Shown: one piece after another, positions 1 through 8,763 of the stretch
Layout: each line of letters begins with the position of its first letter
Position numbering within the stretch: the stretch's first letter is position 1
Source of the DNA: Neiella holothuriorum
GTDB taxonomy: Bacteria; Pseudomonadota; Gammaproteobacteria; Enterobacterales; Neiellaceae
Direction of reading: 5' to 3'
Length of the DNA stretch: 64,000 nt
NCBI RefSeq assembly: GCF_019457915.1
Contig: NZ_JAHZSS010000019.1
Span: forward strand, 32,851 to 96,850
The notes under the pieces: generated by a model
Seen by the model: the letters and a program-made list of their open reading frames with translations, nothing else
What the model was told of the DNA's origin: nothing
The model's database searches: none
Made by a program: the position numbers and the translations under genes

Positions 1-1498
1 TGCCGGTCACATGGCGCTTCAAGTAACCAAATGTGCGTTCTGCAGCAGGGTTAAATTCAAGTACTCGCCCCAATAAATCGATGGTCACAATCGAATCCAT
101 CGACGAGTCCAGAATGGCGCTTTTGCGCATCTCACTGGAGCGGAAACGATCAATGGCATCATCGCGCTTACCCATCTCGTCATTAACTTTAGCGATCACG
201 TCATTGTACTGGCGAGCAATTTGGCCGACTTCGGTAAAGGGCTCAACCGGTACTGGCTCTGAAAACGAACCATCACGCTGTTGTTGATGCATGGAGCCAA
301 GCAGGTCGATTAGCTCGGTTGAGGCTCGATGTTCGGAAATATTCATGCCTTGCAGCTCGTCGCTTGCAGACACTCGTAACGGCAACCAGCGGTTCAAAAG
401 CCGCAAGGCGACGTAACTGACAATCACGCTGTAACTGCAAATGGCCATCACACCGAGCAATTGCACGCCCAGCTGGGCGACACGGTCGAGCCCAGTCGCG
501 AGGCTGTTCAAATCACCGAAAATCGCAACCGCCAACGTTCCCCAAATGCCAGCAAATAAATGTACCGGAACCACACCAAGGGCATCATCTATCTTTAATC
601 GAGCAATGAGACGAGTGCCAAAAAACACCACTAAGCCAGCCACCATCCCAATGATCATGGCCTCACTGGGCGCAACAGCATGACAACCGGCGGTAATACC
701 CACCAAGCCAGCAAGCACGCCATTGAGAATGGCGCCAACATCAACATAACGCTGCCAAACATAGTGGCAAATCGCCGCAACAACACCAGACCAAACGGCG
801 GCTAAACAAGTGTTCAACAAAATCAACGGAACTTGGTCATTTAGCACCAAGGTGCTGCCACCGTTAAAGCCAAACCAACCAAGCCAGATCAACAAGGTAC
901 CCAGCACCGACATCGGCAGATTACTACCTTGCGGAATACGGCTGTTTTGTTCAAACCGCCCTTGGCGTGGGCCAATAATCAGAATGGCAGAGAGTGCGAC
1001 ACATCCGCCAACGGCATGAACCACGCTCGCACCTGCAAAATCGACAAAGCCAAGCGCTTCAAGCCAGCCTGAATTACCATTTTGATAAATCGAGGCCCAT
1101 GCCCAATGGCCCGGAATAGGATAAATGATGGCGCAAAGAATAATGGCGGCAGCGAGGTAACCAAGAAAGCTCATACGCTCGGCCACGGCGCCCGACATCA
1201 AGGTAGCTGCGGTACCACAGAACATCATTTGGAAAATAAAGAAACTGACTTGCTGTGCTGATTGTTCCGCGCCAAACGCAAAACCGGAAAAGCCAACGAG
1301 CCCGCCGTTGGATTGGCCGAACATCAGTGCAAAACCAAATAACCAAAAGATAATGGCGGCCACAATGAAATCTGCGATGTTTTTTGCGGCAACGTTAATA
1401 CTGTTTTTACTGCGAATTTTCCCAGTTTCTAAACATAAAAAGCCCGCCTGCATGAAAAACACCAACACTGAGGCGATCAATAACCAAGAATATTCCAC
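1..1498 (-). CDS. Ammonium transporter fused to PAS sensor domain (3' end beyond window)
   Basis: Inner-membrane Amt/Rh channel joined to a cytoplasmic signalling region. I translated 499 residues before the left edge. Residues 1-370 hold the Amt core: Asp153 in a DFAG motif, the twin pore histidines His161 and His313, and the conserved WFGFNGGS stretch near 208. Residues 371-455 are a polar, helical linker. From about 458 a PAS domain begins (AILDSSMDSIVTIDLLGRV, then FNPAAERTFGY). What follows is unseen; GGDEF, EAL or kinase outputs are typical for such fusions. The start is GTG at 1498, with GGAG six bases upstream; an in-frame ATG at 1525 has no clear RBS. No glnK is adjacent, unlike canonical amtB loci, which suggests ammonium sensing rather than only transport. 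Confidence 0.9.
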   Translation of the reverse strand, partial: MEYSWLLIASVLVFFMQAGFLCLETGKIRSKNSINVAAKNIADFIVAAIIFWLFGFALMFGQSNGGLVGFSGFAFGAEQSAQQVSFFIFQMMFCGTAATLMSGAVAERMSFLGYLAAAIILCAIIYPIPGHWAWASIYQNGNSGWLEALGFVDFAGASVVHAVGGCVALSAILIIGPRQGRFEQNSRIPQGSNLPMSVLGTLLIWLGWFGFNGGSTLVLNDQVPLILLNTCLAAVWSGVVAAICHYVWQRYVDVGAILNGVLAGLVGITAGCHAVAPSEAMIIGMVAGLVVFFGTRLIARLKIDDALGVVPVHLFAGIWGTLAVAIFGDLNSLATGLDRVAQLGVQLLGVMAICSYSVIVSYVALRLLNRWLPLRVSASDELQGMNISEHRASTELIDLLGSMHQQQRDGSFSEPVPVEPFTEVGQIARQYNDVIAKVNDEMGKRDDAIDRFRSSEMRKSAILDSSMDSIVTIDLLGRVLEFNPAAERTFGYLKRHVTG

Positions 1499-1572
1499 TC
1501 GTTTCTCCGGAGCACTTAACAGCATTAGCAGGCCATTGGTTACATTAAACCCTGCTAAATGATCATTTTTAT

Positions 1573-1588
1573 TGCAAAAAGCGCGCCG
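1573..1588 (-). promoter_or_regulatory. Sigma54-type promoter of the Amt-PAS gene
   Basis: On the minus strand CGGCGCGCTTTTTGCA matches the -24/-12 consensus TGGCACG-N4-TTGCA at 10 of 12 defined positions, with the GG and GC exactly 12 bases apart. The predicted transcription start is near 1562, about 64 bases before the GTG start. Sigma54 control is usual for nitrogen-regulated amt genes; its use here is inference. Confidence 0.6.
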
Positions 1589-1687
1589 CTAAATAGGGCA
1601 AAACAGACGTAAATAAGAATTAGCTAATTAATTGATTTGATTAATGAAATTTTTAATTAACAGTCAGTTAATAGAGTGCCGTTAGTT

Positions 1688-1729
1688 TGGTGCACCATAG
1701 AAATAGTCGCTTGGCGATCAAATGCACCA
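1688..1729. promoter_or_regulatory. NtrC-like half-sites upstream of Amt-PAS
   Basis: A perfect 10-bp palindrome TGGTGCACCA (1688-1697) and a second TGCACCA (1723-1729) lie about 126-167 bases upstream of the predicted sigma54 start, the usual enhancer distance. They match NtrC half-sites (GCACC/GGTGC), but not in the standard N5-spaced order, so this is a weak assignment. Confidence 0.35.
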
Positions 1730-1736
1730 AAACAGA

Positions 1737-2927
1737 TCAATTGTCGTGTTGTTCAAGAACGCGAAGTTTAGCCTGATATAGACTTTCTTCTTGGTCCGTA
1801 TAAGCATATTGATGAGCCAGTTGCATGGCCTCATTGGCTTGTTCAAGATTGCCGAGCCGATAATAACTCTTAGCCAAACCAAAATACGCTTCGTGAATGT
1901 AAGGCGCTAAATTATTGGCTCGCTTGAAACCATCAATCGCTTTGTCGATATGCCCCTGCGCTAGCGCATTTTCGGCAATATCAATCCAACGATAGGGATT
2001 GTCATCAGTGGCTAATGGAAACTGCTCAATGATAAGTTCCGCTTCCGCATGCCGTCCCTGATTGGTTAACAAGCGAGCGTAGTTGTTGACTGAGTTGGTA
2101 GAAAATTCCGAGTAATTCAAAGCGTAGCGATACACCAATTCTGCCTGTTGGCGCTGCCCAGTTTTACTGTACAGCACGGCCAACATATTAAGCGATTCTG
2201 GATTAAGCGGCGAAATTTCCAATCCTTTGGTAATGAGTGAAAATGCTCGATCGTACTGCTGTCGAATAAGCGCATCAGCCGCTAAGTTTTGGTAAAACAT
2301 AGCAATAAAATCTGCCGGTAGAACCCTGCTGCCAGACACGTCGCCGCGTTGAGGAAAATAGTCTATGACAATTTTCGGCTTGATCAGTGTCATCGCTCCG
2401 GGATTAGCTACAAAATTAGGATCATAGACGTGGCTTCGTACATGGCTCGACAACATCATAATGTCGTCATAGCGACGGAAGATAGGCGCCACATTGACAC
2501 GTTGATAGTTCACTTTTATGGTCACTAAATCAGCAAGCGCCGTTGTTAAAATCGCTAGCGATAGGCAATTACCGGCTTGTCGGGATAAGGCTTCGTCAGC
2601 CGAATACGTTTGGCCTTTAAAGTCGAAGCCTGACAGCTTTTCTTCCAAGTAATGATACAAACGTTTATGGCCGGCAGTTTCGGCCTGCTCCGGCGCATGG
2701 TAATAGTTGAGGAAATCGGCTGTCTGGCTTTCAGTGAGCTGAAATATGTCCGTTTCTGCGATGACATCTTGTTGTGTAAACGCACTGGCGTCATAAGTCA
2801 GCGGTGGCGTTTGTTGCGGCGCTGGCGGTTTAGGCGCAGCACATCCAACCATAGTCATCAGCACGACGGCCAACACAAGCTCTGGAAATCTGATGGCGCG
2901 TAGGAAAAATGGTATTAAACAAAACAT
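1737..2927 (-). CDS. Transglutaminase-like/TPR lipoprotein
   Basis: Predicted exported lipoprotein of 396 residues. A hydrophobic leader ends in VGC, with Cys29 as the likely lipidated residue. Residues about 85-175 resemble a transglutaminase-like (SirB1-type) cysteine-protease fold: GNCLS with Cys121, then His162 or His166 and Asp169 (SHVRSHVYDPN). From about 200 to 390 there are at least four TPR-like helical pairs. GGGAG lies six bases before the ATG. It precedes the Amt-PAS gene on the same strand, but with a 238-bp gap that holds that gene's own promoter. The substrate is unknown; the TPR part suggests protein binding at an envelope membrane. Confidence 0.65.
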   Translation of the reverse strand: MFCLIPFFLRAIRFPELVLAVVLMTMVGCAAPKPPAPQQTPPLTYDASAFTQQDVIAETDIFQLTESQTADFLNYYHAPEQAETAGHKRLYHYLEEKLSGFDFKGQTYSADEALSRQAGNCLSLAILTTALADLVTIKVNYQRVNVAPIFRRYDDIMMLSSHVRSHVYDPNFVANPGAMTLIKPKIVIDYFPQRGDVSGSRVLPADFIAMFYQNLAADALIRQQYDRAFSLITKGLEISPLNPESLNMLAVLYSKTGQRQQAELVYRYALNYSEFSTNSVNNYARLLTNQGRHAEAELIIEQFPLATDDNPYRWIDIAENALAQGHIDKAIDGFKRANNLAPYIHEAYFGLAKSYYRLGNLEQANEAMQLAHQYAYTDQEESLYQAKLRVLEQHDN

Positions 2928-2969
2928 AACTAGCTCCCTGCCAGTTGCTTTAACCCCAAACGAGGTTAA

Positions 2970-5900
2970 TTACGCGTTTTCTTGAGTCGCATCTAATGTG
3001 GTTTTATTGCGCCGAAATGGCGCCTTGATATCTTCTAAAATCAAGTAGAGGCATGGCACCATAAATAGTGTAATCACGGTTGCAAATAAGATACCGAATG
3101 CCAGCGACACAGCCATTGGAATCACAATTTGAGCTTGTAGGCTGCGTTCAAGAACAATCGGAATGAGACCAAAGAAAGTTGTCAATGACGTCAACACAAT
3201 GGCGCGAAAACGCTGACCGCCCGCCATTAGCGCAGCATCGTACAAACGCAAACCTTCAGCTCGGGCTCGATTGACAAAATCAACCATGATCAAGCTGTCA
3301 TTCACCACAACACCAGCCAGGGCAACAATGCCACAAAGCGACAGTACACTGACGGAGATGCCTAGCACCCAGTGACCAACAATGGCGCCAATCATGCCAA
3401 ATGGAATGACCGACATCACAATCAAAGGCTGCGCATATGATTTTAGCGGAATCGCAATCAGGGCAAAGATCACCACCAAGGCAACAGCAAAGGCTTGCAG
3501 TAATCCGGACATGGCCTCTTGCTCTTCTAGGCTAGCGCCGTCAAGACCATATTTCACATCAGGGTAGCGCTCTTGCAATAGCGCCATAAAGTCTTCTTCA
3601 ATGTCTTTGCGGACGGTTTCAGATTCGGTGGTTGCTTTATCAATAGAGGCACTAACATCAATGGCGCGTACACCGTTAATGCGGGTAATCGCCGAATAAC
3701 CATCTTGAATGGTAATGTCTGCCACTTTGGCAAACGGCACTTCTTGACCGCTAGCGGTACGCACTCGCATATTTTCTAAATGGCCAATGGAGCTACGTTC
3801 TTCGCGCGGATAGCGAATCATCACTTTGACTTCTTCATCACCACGCTGAATACGCTGAGCTTCGGCCCCATAAAAGCCATAACGGACTTGCTTTGCCAAG
3901 TCTGACAGCGAGATCCCTAATGCTTCAGCTTCCGGCTTCACCGCAAGTGTAATTTCCTGAGCACCGCCAGAATAGCTGTCTTTCACGTTATACACGCCAA
4001 CATAGCTGTGTAACTTCGCTTTTAAGTCTTTGGCAGCCGCCTGCAACGTACTCATATTCTTACCGCTCAGCTGAAAGCCAAGATCGGCGCCGGCGCCTTT
4101 GTTGGTCGAACCTTGAAAATCAAGCACTCGCACACCGGGAATTTCAGGGGTTAACTCACGCCAGCGTTTGACCACTTCAAAGCCATCGACATCGCGGTTT
4201 TCATTCTTGAGTAACTCAACCACCATGGCGCCTGATAAGGCACTTTCCATCCAAGTATTGTTATGGCGCACTACTCGATAGCCATGCTCTTCAAAAACAG
4301 CGTTGTCCATCGCATACAAGGATTCTTCTAACGATTCCAGTGCTCGAATCGTGGCGATATCAGAGCTACCTTCCACCATGTCGACATTCACCATGATGAA
4401 ATCCGATGGAATATTCGGAAAGAATTCCCAGCGCACTTTGCCACTGCCAATCAAGCCGATGGCCAATACAAACATGCCGAAGAAGCTAGCAATAGTGACG
4501 TAGCGATACTCTAGCGCGCGCTTTAGTGCAGGTTGATATTGATGAGTAACAAAGCGCTTCATGCCTTCGGCGAACCGAGCCTGAAAACGATAAATCGGAT
4601 TGCTGTGGTTGCGATCGATCTTCTTCACTTTCATATGTTGCAAGTGAGCAGGCAAGATCAACTTTGATTCCACCAACGAGAAGACCAAGCATAAAATCAC
4701 CACTAGCCCGATGGTTTTCCATATAACACCAAACGGCCCTGAAACCATTAGCATTGGCCAGAACGCCGCAATCGTGGTTAACACGCCAAAGGTTGCGGGC
4801 ATGGCCACGCGTTGGGCGCCGCGAATAATATTTTCTAACGTATGGCCGTTCTTTTCGACTTCCGACCAGGCACTTTCCCCGATAATGATGGCGTCATCCA
4901 CCACGATCCCAAGCACCAAAATAAATCCAAACAAGCTGATCATATTGATGGATAGATCAACAGGCGGCGTAGGCATCAACATGAACGTACCGAGAAAACA
5001 CACCGGTAGCCCCAAAATCACCCAAAATGCCAAGCTCAGACGCAAAAACAACGACAATACCAAGAACACTAAAATGCCACCGTACAGCATGTTTCGAATC
5101 ATTAAATCGAGCCGATCTTGCAAGTAAAACGACACATCCGCCCATTCATCAACATAAACGCCTTGCGGCAATTCGGCACGCTTGTCAGCCGCGTACTGGC
5201 GCACGTCGTCGGCAATCTCTAACACATTCTGATTACCCACCGCGCTAACTTGAATTGTCAGACTGTAACGCCGGTCAAACCGGGCATAATTCAATTCTTC
5301 AACAAAGCCGTCATTGACGATGGCAATATCACGCAAATACAGCCGAGTTCCATCGGTGCGCGTCAGCAATACGATGTTGGAAAAATCTTCACCGGTATAT
5401 GCCTGCCCTTTGGTGCGCAGCAGAATGTTACCAGCATCTGACTTAATTGAGCCGCTCGGTAAATCAATCGAACTCCGACGCACCGCTGACACAACATCAT
5501 CAAATGTAATGCCATATTTTTGTAGGTCAGCTTCGGAGACTTCAATGGCCACTTCATCATCGCGTGCACCGTATAACTTGGCAGAGCTGACCGTTGGCAG
5601 GTTGGCGACTTCATCGCGTACTTCATTGGCAACGCGTTTCATGTCGGCTTCTTCAAGATCACCAGAAACCGACAGCCACATCACTTCTTGCGTGGGTTTG
5701 ATCCGAAACACAATGGGCTTTTCAGCGTTTTCCGGAAAGCTGATGATGGCGTCGACATTAACCTTGACCTCATCCAGCACTTCTTGCACATCAAAATCAT
5801 CGTCTACTTCGATATTGATGCTGCCGATACCTTCCGATGCGGTTGAGGTGACTTTTTTGATGCCGTTAATATCAGAAATCGCTTCTTCGATTTTGATATT

Positions 5901-6116
5901 AATGCCCTCTTCCACTTCAAGAGGCGCCGCGCCTGGGTATGGCACCTGAACCATCACCGCATTAAATTCGATGTCAGGAAATACCTGTTTGCGCATGGTC
6001 GACAGCGACAACAAACCGGCAATCACAATTAATGCCATGAGCAAGTTTGCGGCAACCGGGTTGTAAGCAAACCAAGCGATAATGCCGGTGGAACGTTGGA
6101 TTGGAGGTTGGCTCAT
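2970..6116 (-). CDS. RND-family efflux permease (AcrB/HAE1-like)
   Basis: Inner-membrane proton-driven efflux pump of 1048 residues, the usual length for AcrB/MdtB-like permeases. Twelve membrane spans are arranged as 1 + 5 + 1 + 5, with two large periplasmic loops between. The proton-relay pair Asp407/Asp408 is present in GIVVDDAIIIGES, the same numbering as in AcrB. Its ATG overlaps the adaptor gene's stop codon by one base (TAATG), so the two are translationally coupled. No outer-membrane TolC-like gene is nearby, so the pump probably borrows one encoded elsewhere. The substrate cannot be read from the sequence. Confidence 0.95.
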   Translation of the reverse strand: MSQPPIQRSTGIIAWFAYNPVAANLLMALIVIAGLLSLSTMRKQVFPDIEFNAVMVQVPYPGAAPLEVEEGINIKIEEAISDINGIKKVTSTASEGIGSINIEVDDDFDVQEVLDEVKVNVDAIISFPENAEKPIVFRIKPTQEVMWLSVSGDLEEADMKRVANEVRDEVANLPTVSSAKLYGARDDEVAIEVSEADLQKYGITFDDVVSAVRRSSIDLPSGSIKSDAGNILLRTKGQAYTGEDFSNIVLLTRTDGTRLYLRDIAIVNDGFVEELNYARFDRRYSLTIQVSAVGNQNVLEIADDVRQYAADKRAELPQGVYVDEWADVSFYLQDRLDLMIRNMLYGGILVFLVLSLFLRLSLAFWVILGLPVCFLGTFMLMPTPPVDLSINMISLFGFILVLGIVVDDAIIIGESAWSEVEKNGHTLENIIRGAQRVAMPATFGVLTTIAAFWPMLMVSGPFGVIWKTIGLVVILCLVFSLVESKLILPAHLQHMKVKKIDRNHSNPIYRFQARFAEGMKRFVTHQYQPALKRALEYRYVTIASFFGMFVLAIGLIGSGKVRWEFFPNIPSDFIMVNVDMVEGSSDIATIRALESLEESLYAMDNAVFEEHGYRVVRHNNTWMESALSGAMVVELLKNENRDVDGFEVVKRWRELTPEIPGVRVLDFQGSTNKGAGADLGFQLSGKNMSTLQAAAKDLKAKLHSYVGVYNVKDSYSGGAQEITLAVKPEAEALGISLSDLAKQVRYGFYGAEAQRIQRGDEEVKVMIRYPREERSSIGHLENMRVRTASGQEVPFAKVADITIQDGYSAITRINGVRAIDVSASIDKATTESETVRKDIEEDFMALLQERYPDVKYGLDGASLEEQEAMSGLLQAFAVALVVIFALIAIPLKSYAQPLIVMSVIPFGMIGAIVGHWVLGISVSVLSLCGIVALAGVVVNDSLIMVDFVNRARAEGLRLYDAALMAGGQRFRAIVLTSLTTFFGLIPIVLERSLQAQIVIPMAVSLAFGILFATVITLFMVPCLYLILEDIKAPFRRNKTTLDATQENA

Positions 6117-7306
6117 TACTCAGCTCCGGCTTCTGTTACGTCGGTATCATCAGAAACTCTCACTGGCGAGCCATTTGGTAAACTTGCGATGGGTGTGACT
6201 GCAACCCGTTCACCATCGTCTAATCCGTCTCGGACGTAAACATAATCGCGTTCTGAGCGCTCGACCACAATGGTGCGTCGCGCCACGGTATTTTCAGGTG
6301 TAACCACCACCACTTGATCGCCACCTCGAACCACTTTACGGGGCAATCGAATCATGTTTCGCTCACTGGTACCGACGATTTCAGCGCCTACAAAACGGCC
6401 GAACTTAAGAGGCAATAACGTTTGATTTTCAGCGTTACTAGCGCCCCGAAGGTACGGATCATCGACTTCGATAACGGCATAAATAAAGCGAGATTGTTCG
6501 TCAATAATGCCTTCCGAACGAGCCAGCCTCGCAGCCCATTCAAACTGTTTATTGCCAATATTACTGGTTAAAAGAACCGTTGCAGCGGAGGGATCGTCAC
6601 CCAATTCGAGGTAGGCAAGTTCAGTATCGGTTATTGGCAGGCGTACTTCAGCCACGTCGGTACCAAACAATTCTGCGACATTGGTGCCGCGCGACAAGAA
6701 CTCTCCCACGTCAACTTCTTTGGTCCGCAAAATAGCATCATATGGCGCGCGAATTTGGGTACGTTCTAAGTTGCGCTTGGCGCGGTCAAGTTGGGCGTGA
6801 GCATAGCTAAGATTGGCCATTTCTTTTGCCAACTGGGGCTTGCGCAGCCCAAGCTCTGGGATCTCTTCGGCTGAATACTGGCGCCAATCTTCTTCCGCCA
6901 CTTTGGCGCGAGCTTTTTCTTCTTCCAGAGCAGCTCGTGCACCATAAAGTGTGGCTTCGGCGGCTTTCAACTCAGTTTGATAGTCGGCTTGCTCTAATTG
7001 CACCAGCACTTCACCTTTGCGCACAAAGCCACCGGCAACAAAGTTTTTGGAAACGGCTTCAACTCGGCCACTCACTTCAGTGGTTAAATCACTCCGAAAC
7101 TTAGGCATCACCGAACCTTGCGAACGGATGGTATACACCACCGGCTGGCGGCTCACGGAAATGACTTCAACCAACATTGGTTTGCGTACTTGTTGCTCTT
7201 GCTCAGGGGCATCTTGGCCCTGGATCATGATGAAGGTTACGACAAGACACAAAAGTAGAATAAGCACCGGTAAACCGGCTTTCAGCAGACGGGAACGAAT
7301 AGGCAA
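6116..7306 (-). CDS. RND efflux periplasmic adaptor (MFP/HlyD family)
   Basis: Membrane-fusion protein linking the downstream RND permease to an outer-membrane channel. An N-terminal hydrophobic anchor (LPVLILLLCLVVTFIMI) is followed by a split lipoyl/barrel-sandwich domain around an alpha-helical hairpin (about residues 105-190, rich in Ala/Glu/Arg), then beta-barrel and membrane-proximal domains. I place the start at TTG 7306, because AGGAGG ends at 7314 and gives seven bases of spacing; an earlier in-frame TTG at 7312 almost abuts the RBS. It is 396 residues long. It is first in a two-gene operon with a 17-bp palindrome just upstream. Confidence 0.92.
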   Translation of the reverse strand: MPIRSRLLKAGLPVLILLLCLVVTFIMIQGQDAPEQEQQVRKPMLVEVISVSRQPVVYTIRSQGSVMPKFRSDLTTEVSGRVEAVSKNFVAGGFVRKGEVLVQLEQADYQTELKAAEATLYGARAALEEEKARAKVAEEDWRQYSAEEIPELGLRKPQLAKEMANLSYAHAQLDRAKRNLERTQIRAPYDAILRTKEVDVGEFLSRGTNVAELFGTDVAEVRLPITDTELAYLELGDDPSAATVLLTSNIGNKQFEWAARLARSEGIIDEQSRFIYAVIEVDDPYLRGASNAENQTLLPLKFGRFVGAEIVGTSERNMIRLPRKVVRGGDQVVVVTPENTVARRTIVVERSERDYVYVRDGLDDGERVAVTPIASLPNGSPVRVSDDTDVTEAGAE

Positions 7307-7327
7307 AAACAATCCTCCTGATTGAAA

Positions 7328-7333
7328 ACTATA
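7328..7333 (-). promoter_or_regulatory. Candidate -10 box of the RND operon
   Basis: On the minus strand TATAGT sits 22 bases before the TTG start of the adaptor gene. No good -35 is seen at 16-18 bases; that position falls in the adjacent palindrome, which suggests regulator-dependent activity. Confidence 0.35.
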
Positions 7334-7348
7334 CGACCTGCTAACGCA

Positions 7349-7365
7349 TTAGCCATGCTGGCTAA
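7349..7365. promoter_or_regulatory. 17-bp palindromic operator candidate upstream of RND operon
   Basis: TTAGCCA-TGC-TGGCTAA has perfect 7-bp arms and lies 43-59 bases before the adaptor start codon, over the expected -35 position. Size and placement fit a TetR- or MarR-type regulator site. No regulator gene is adjacent. Confidence 0.45.
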
Positions 7366-7429
7366 AAACAGTATGCGGGAGGTTATTACGCCACGTGACT
7401 TCCTTCGCGGCAGTAAAATTGTATACAGA

Positions 7430-7795
7430 CTACATCAATAGTTGATAAATCTTAACGCCCCAGACAAAAATCATTAGAAAAAGTGCAACAAAAACAGCTG
7501 CAGACCCCATATCTTTGGCGCGTCCGCTCAGTTTGTGATAGTCGGTAGATACTCGGTCGGTAATGGCTTCAATGGCAGAATTTAATAACTCAACGACCAC
7601 CACCAGCACCACGCTGCCCAACAAAATCATCTGTTCGGCAAAGTTGTCACCAACCCAGAATGCCAATGGCGCCATGAGCAACATCAACACCACTTCCTGT
7701 CGAAATGCTTCTTCGTGTTTCCAAGCGGCCTTGACGCCTTTATAGGAGTAGCCTGTGGCTGCAATAATGCGAGCCAATCCTTTGCGTTGATTCAT
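7430..7795 (-). CDS. dgkA: Diacylglycerol kinase
   Basis: Small integral membrane kinase that phosphorylates diacylglycerol to phosphatidic acid, recycling lipid from membrane-derived glycan synthesis. At 121 residues it is close to E. coli DgkA (122). It has three membrane spans and the family motif around EAFRQEVVL, followed by VVVELLNSAIEAITDR, which holds the catalytic Glu and the metal-binding Glu/Asn. The ATG at 7795 has GAGG six bases upstream; an earlier in-frame TTG at 7801 is less likely. It is a single gene on the minus strand between the RND operon and a TauE-family gene. Confidence 0.95.
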   Translation of the reverse strand: MNQRKGLARIIAATGYSYKGVKAAWKHEEAFRQEVVLMLLMAPLAFWVGDNFAEQMILLGSVVLVVVVELLNSAIEAITDRVSTDYHKLSGRAKDMGSAAVFVALFLMIFVWGVKIYQLLM

Positions 7796-7876
7796 AAGCA
7801 ACCTCGATCCATGTCAGAAAAAAACAACCAAACTAGTAGCTATTCATGACAGTTTCGTGTCGCGTTTAAACGTCGA

Positions 7877-8632
7877 TTAAAAAGCTTTGAATAGGAGCGC
7901 TAACCCCACCAAGATAGTGACGGTCTCAAAAGCACGTTTTATGACGGTATTGCCCTTTTTAATGCTCAGGTGAGCTCCGAGGTAGCCACCCAGCAATGAG
8001 CCTAACAGCAGTGCAGGCAACCAACTCCAGTGGACTTGACCTAAAAACCCTAACAGCCCTGCTCCGGTGCCGTTCCAAACCATGCCAACCCAAACCAAGG
8101 TATGGGCCACAGCGCGTTGATAATCGAGTTTTAAATAACTGACCAACCACAACGTGACGAACAACCCCGTGCCCGAGGTCAGTGAACCGTTAAGAATGCC
8201 AATCACAAATAATCCCGTTCCGGCAATAACAAGTTGCGACTGATTCAGTTGTTGGAATTCATTGGTGGTTCCCAGTTTAGGCTTGCAGACGGAATAGACA
8301 CCGAGCGCAATGGTGAGGCCTCCAAGCGCCAACGTGGCTAACCGTTCAGGAACCGCCAAAATTCCCCACGCTCCCAATAACACACCTGGCACACCAGCCG
8401 CGACCATCAGGATGGACAACTGCAAATGTAAATTGCGTTCTTTGTAATGACGAAAAGCGGCACCAACACCAAGGGCGACCGATGCCACTTTATGCGTTGC
8501 TAGCGCGACCGCGAATGGAAGCCCTAGAAAAATGAGCGCGGGAAATTGCAACAAACCGGCACCACCACCGGAAAATGCAGAAAAGGTATTAGCAATAAGA
8601 GAAATAACAAACAGACCAAACAGCGCGGCCAT
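7877..8632 (-). CDS. TauE/SafE-family sulfite/anion exporter
   Basis: Integral membrane protein of 251 residues with about eight hydrophobic spans and the glycine-rich repeats of the TauE/SafE (PF01925) family, including FSGGGAGLLQFPALIFLGLP near the N terminus and LLGGYLGAHLSIKKG near the C terminus. Members export sulfite, sulfoacetate or related anions; the substrate here is not known. AAGGA lies six bases before the ATG. The sulfur-linked gene cysK lies about 1.7 kb away on the other strand, which is suggestive at most. Confidence 0.85.
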   Translation of the reverse strand: MAALFGLFVISLIANTFSAFSGGGAGLLQFPALIFLGLPFAVALATHKVASVALGVGAAFRHYKERNLHLQLSILMVAAGVPGVLLGAWGILAVPERLATLALGGLTIALGVYSVCKPKLGTTNEFQQLNQSQLVIAGTGLFVIGILNGSLTSGTGLFVTLWLVSYLKLDYQRAVAHTLVWVGMVWNGTGAGLLGFLGQVHWSWLPALLLGSLLGGYLGAHLSIKKGNTVIKRAFETVTILVGLALLFKAF

Positions 8633-8763
8633 AACAAATCCTTCTGCGCGGGAACAACGAGCGTTAACCCTATATGAGATGCCAAGCCAACAACAATGAC
8701 ATTTTCAGTGGAAAATGTCATTGGCTAGCAACGCCTTACCAACGCTAAATAGTTATCGGCCAA

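Noticed and set aside
1..1562. Several short frames on the plus strand opposite Amt-PAS
   Set aside because: They mirror the coding pattern of the minus-strand Amt gene, which has strong family motifs and runs off the left edge.
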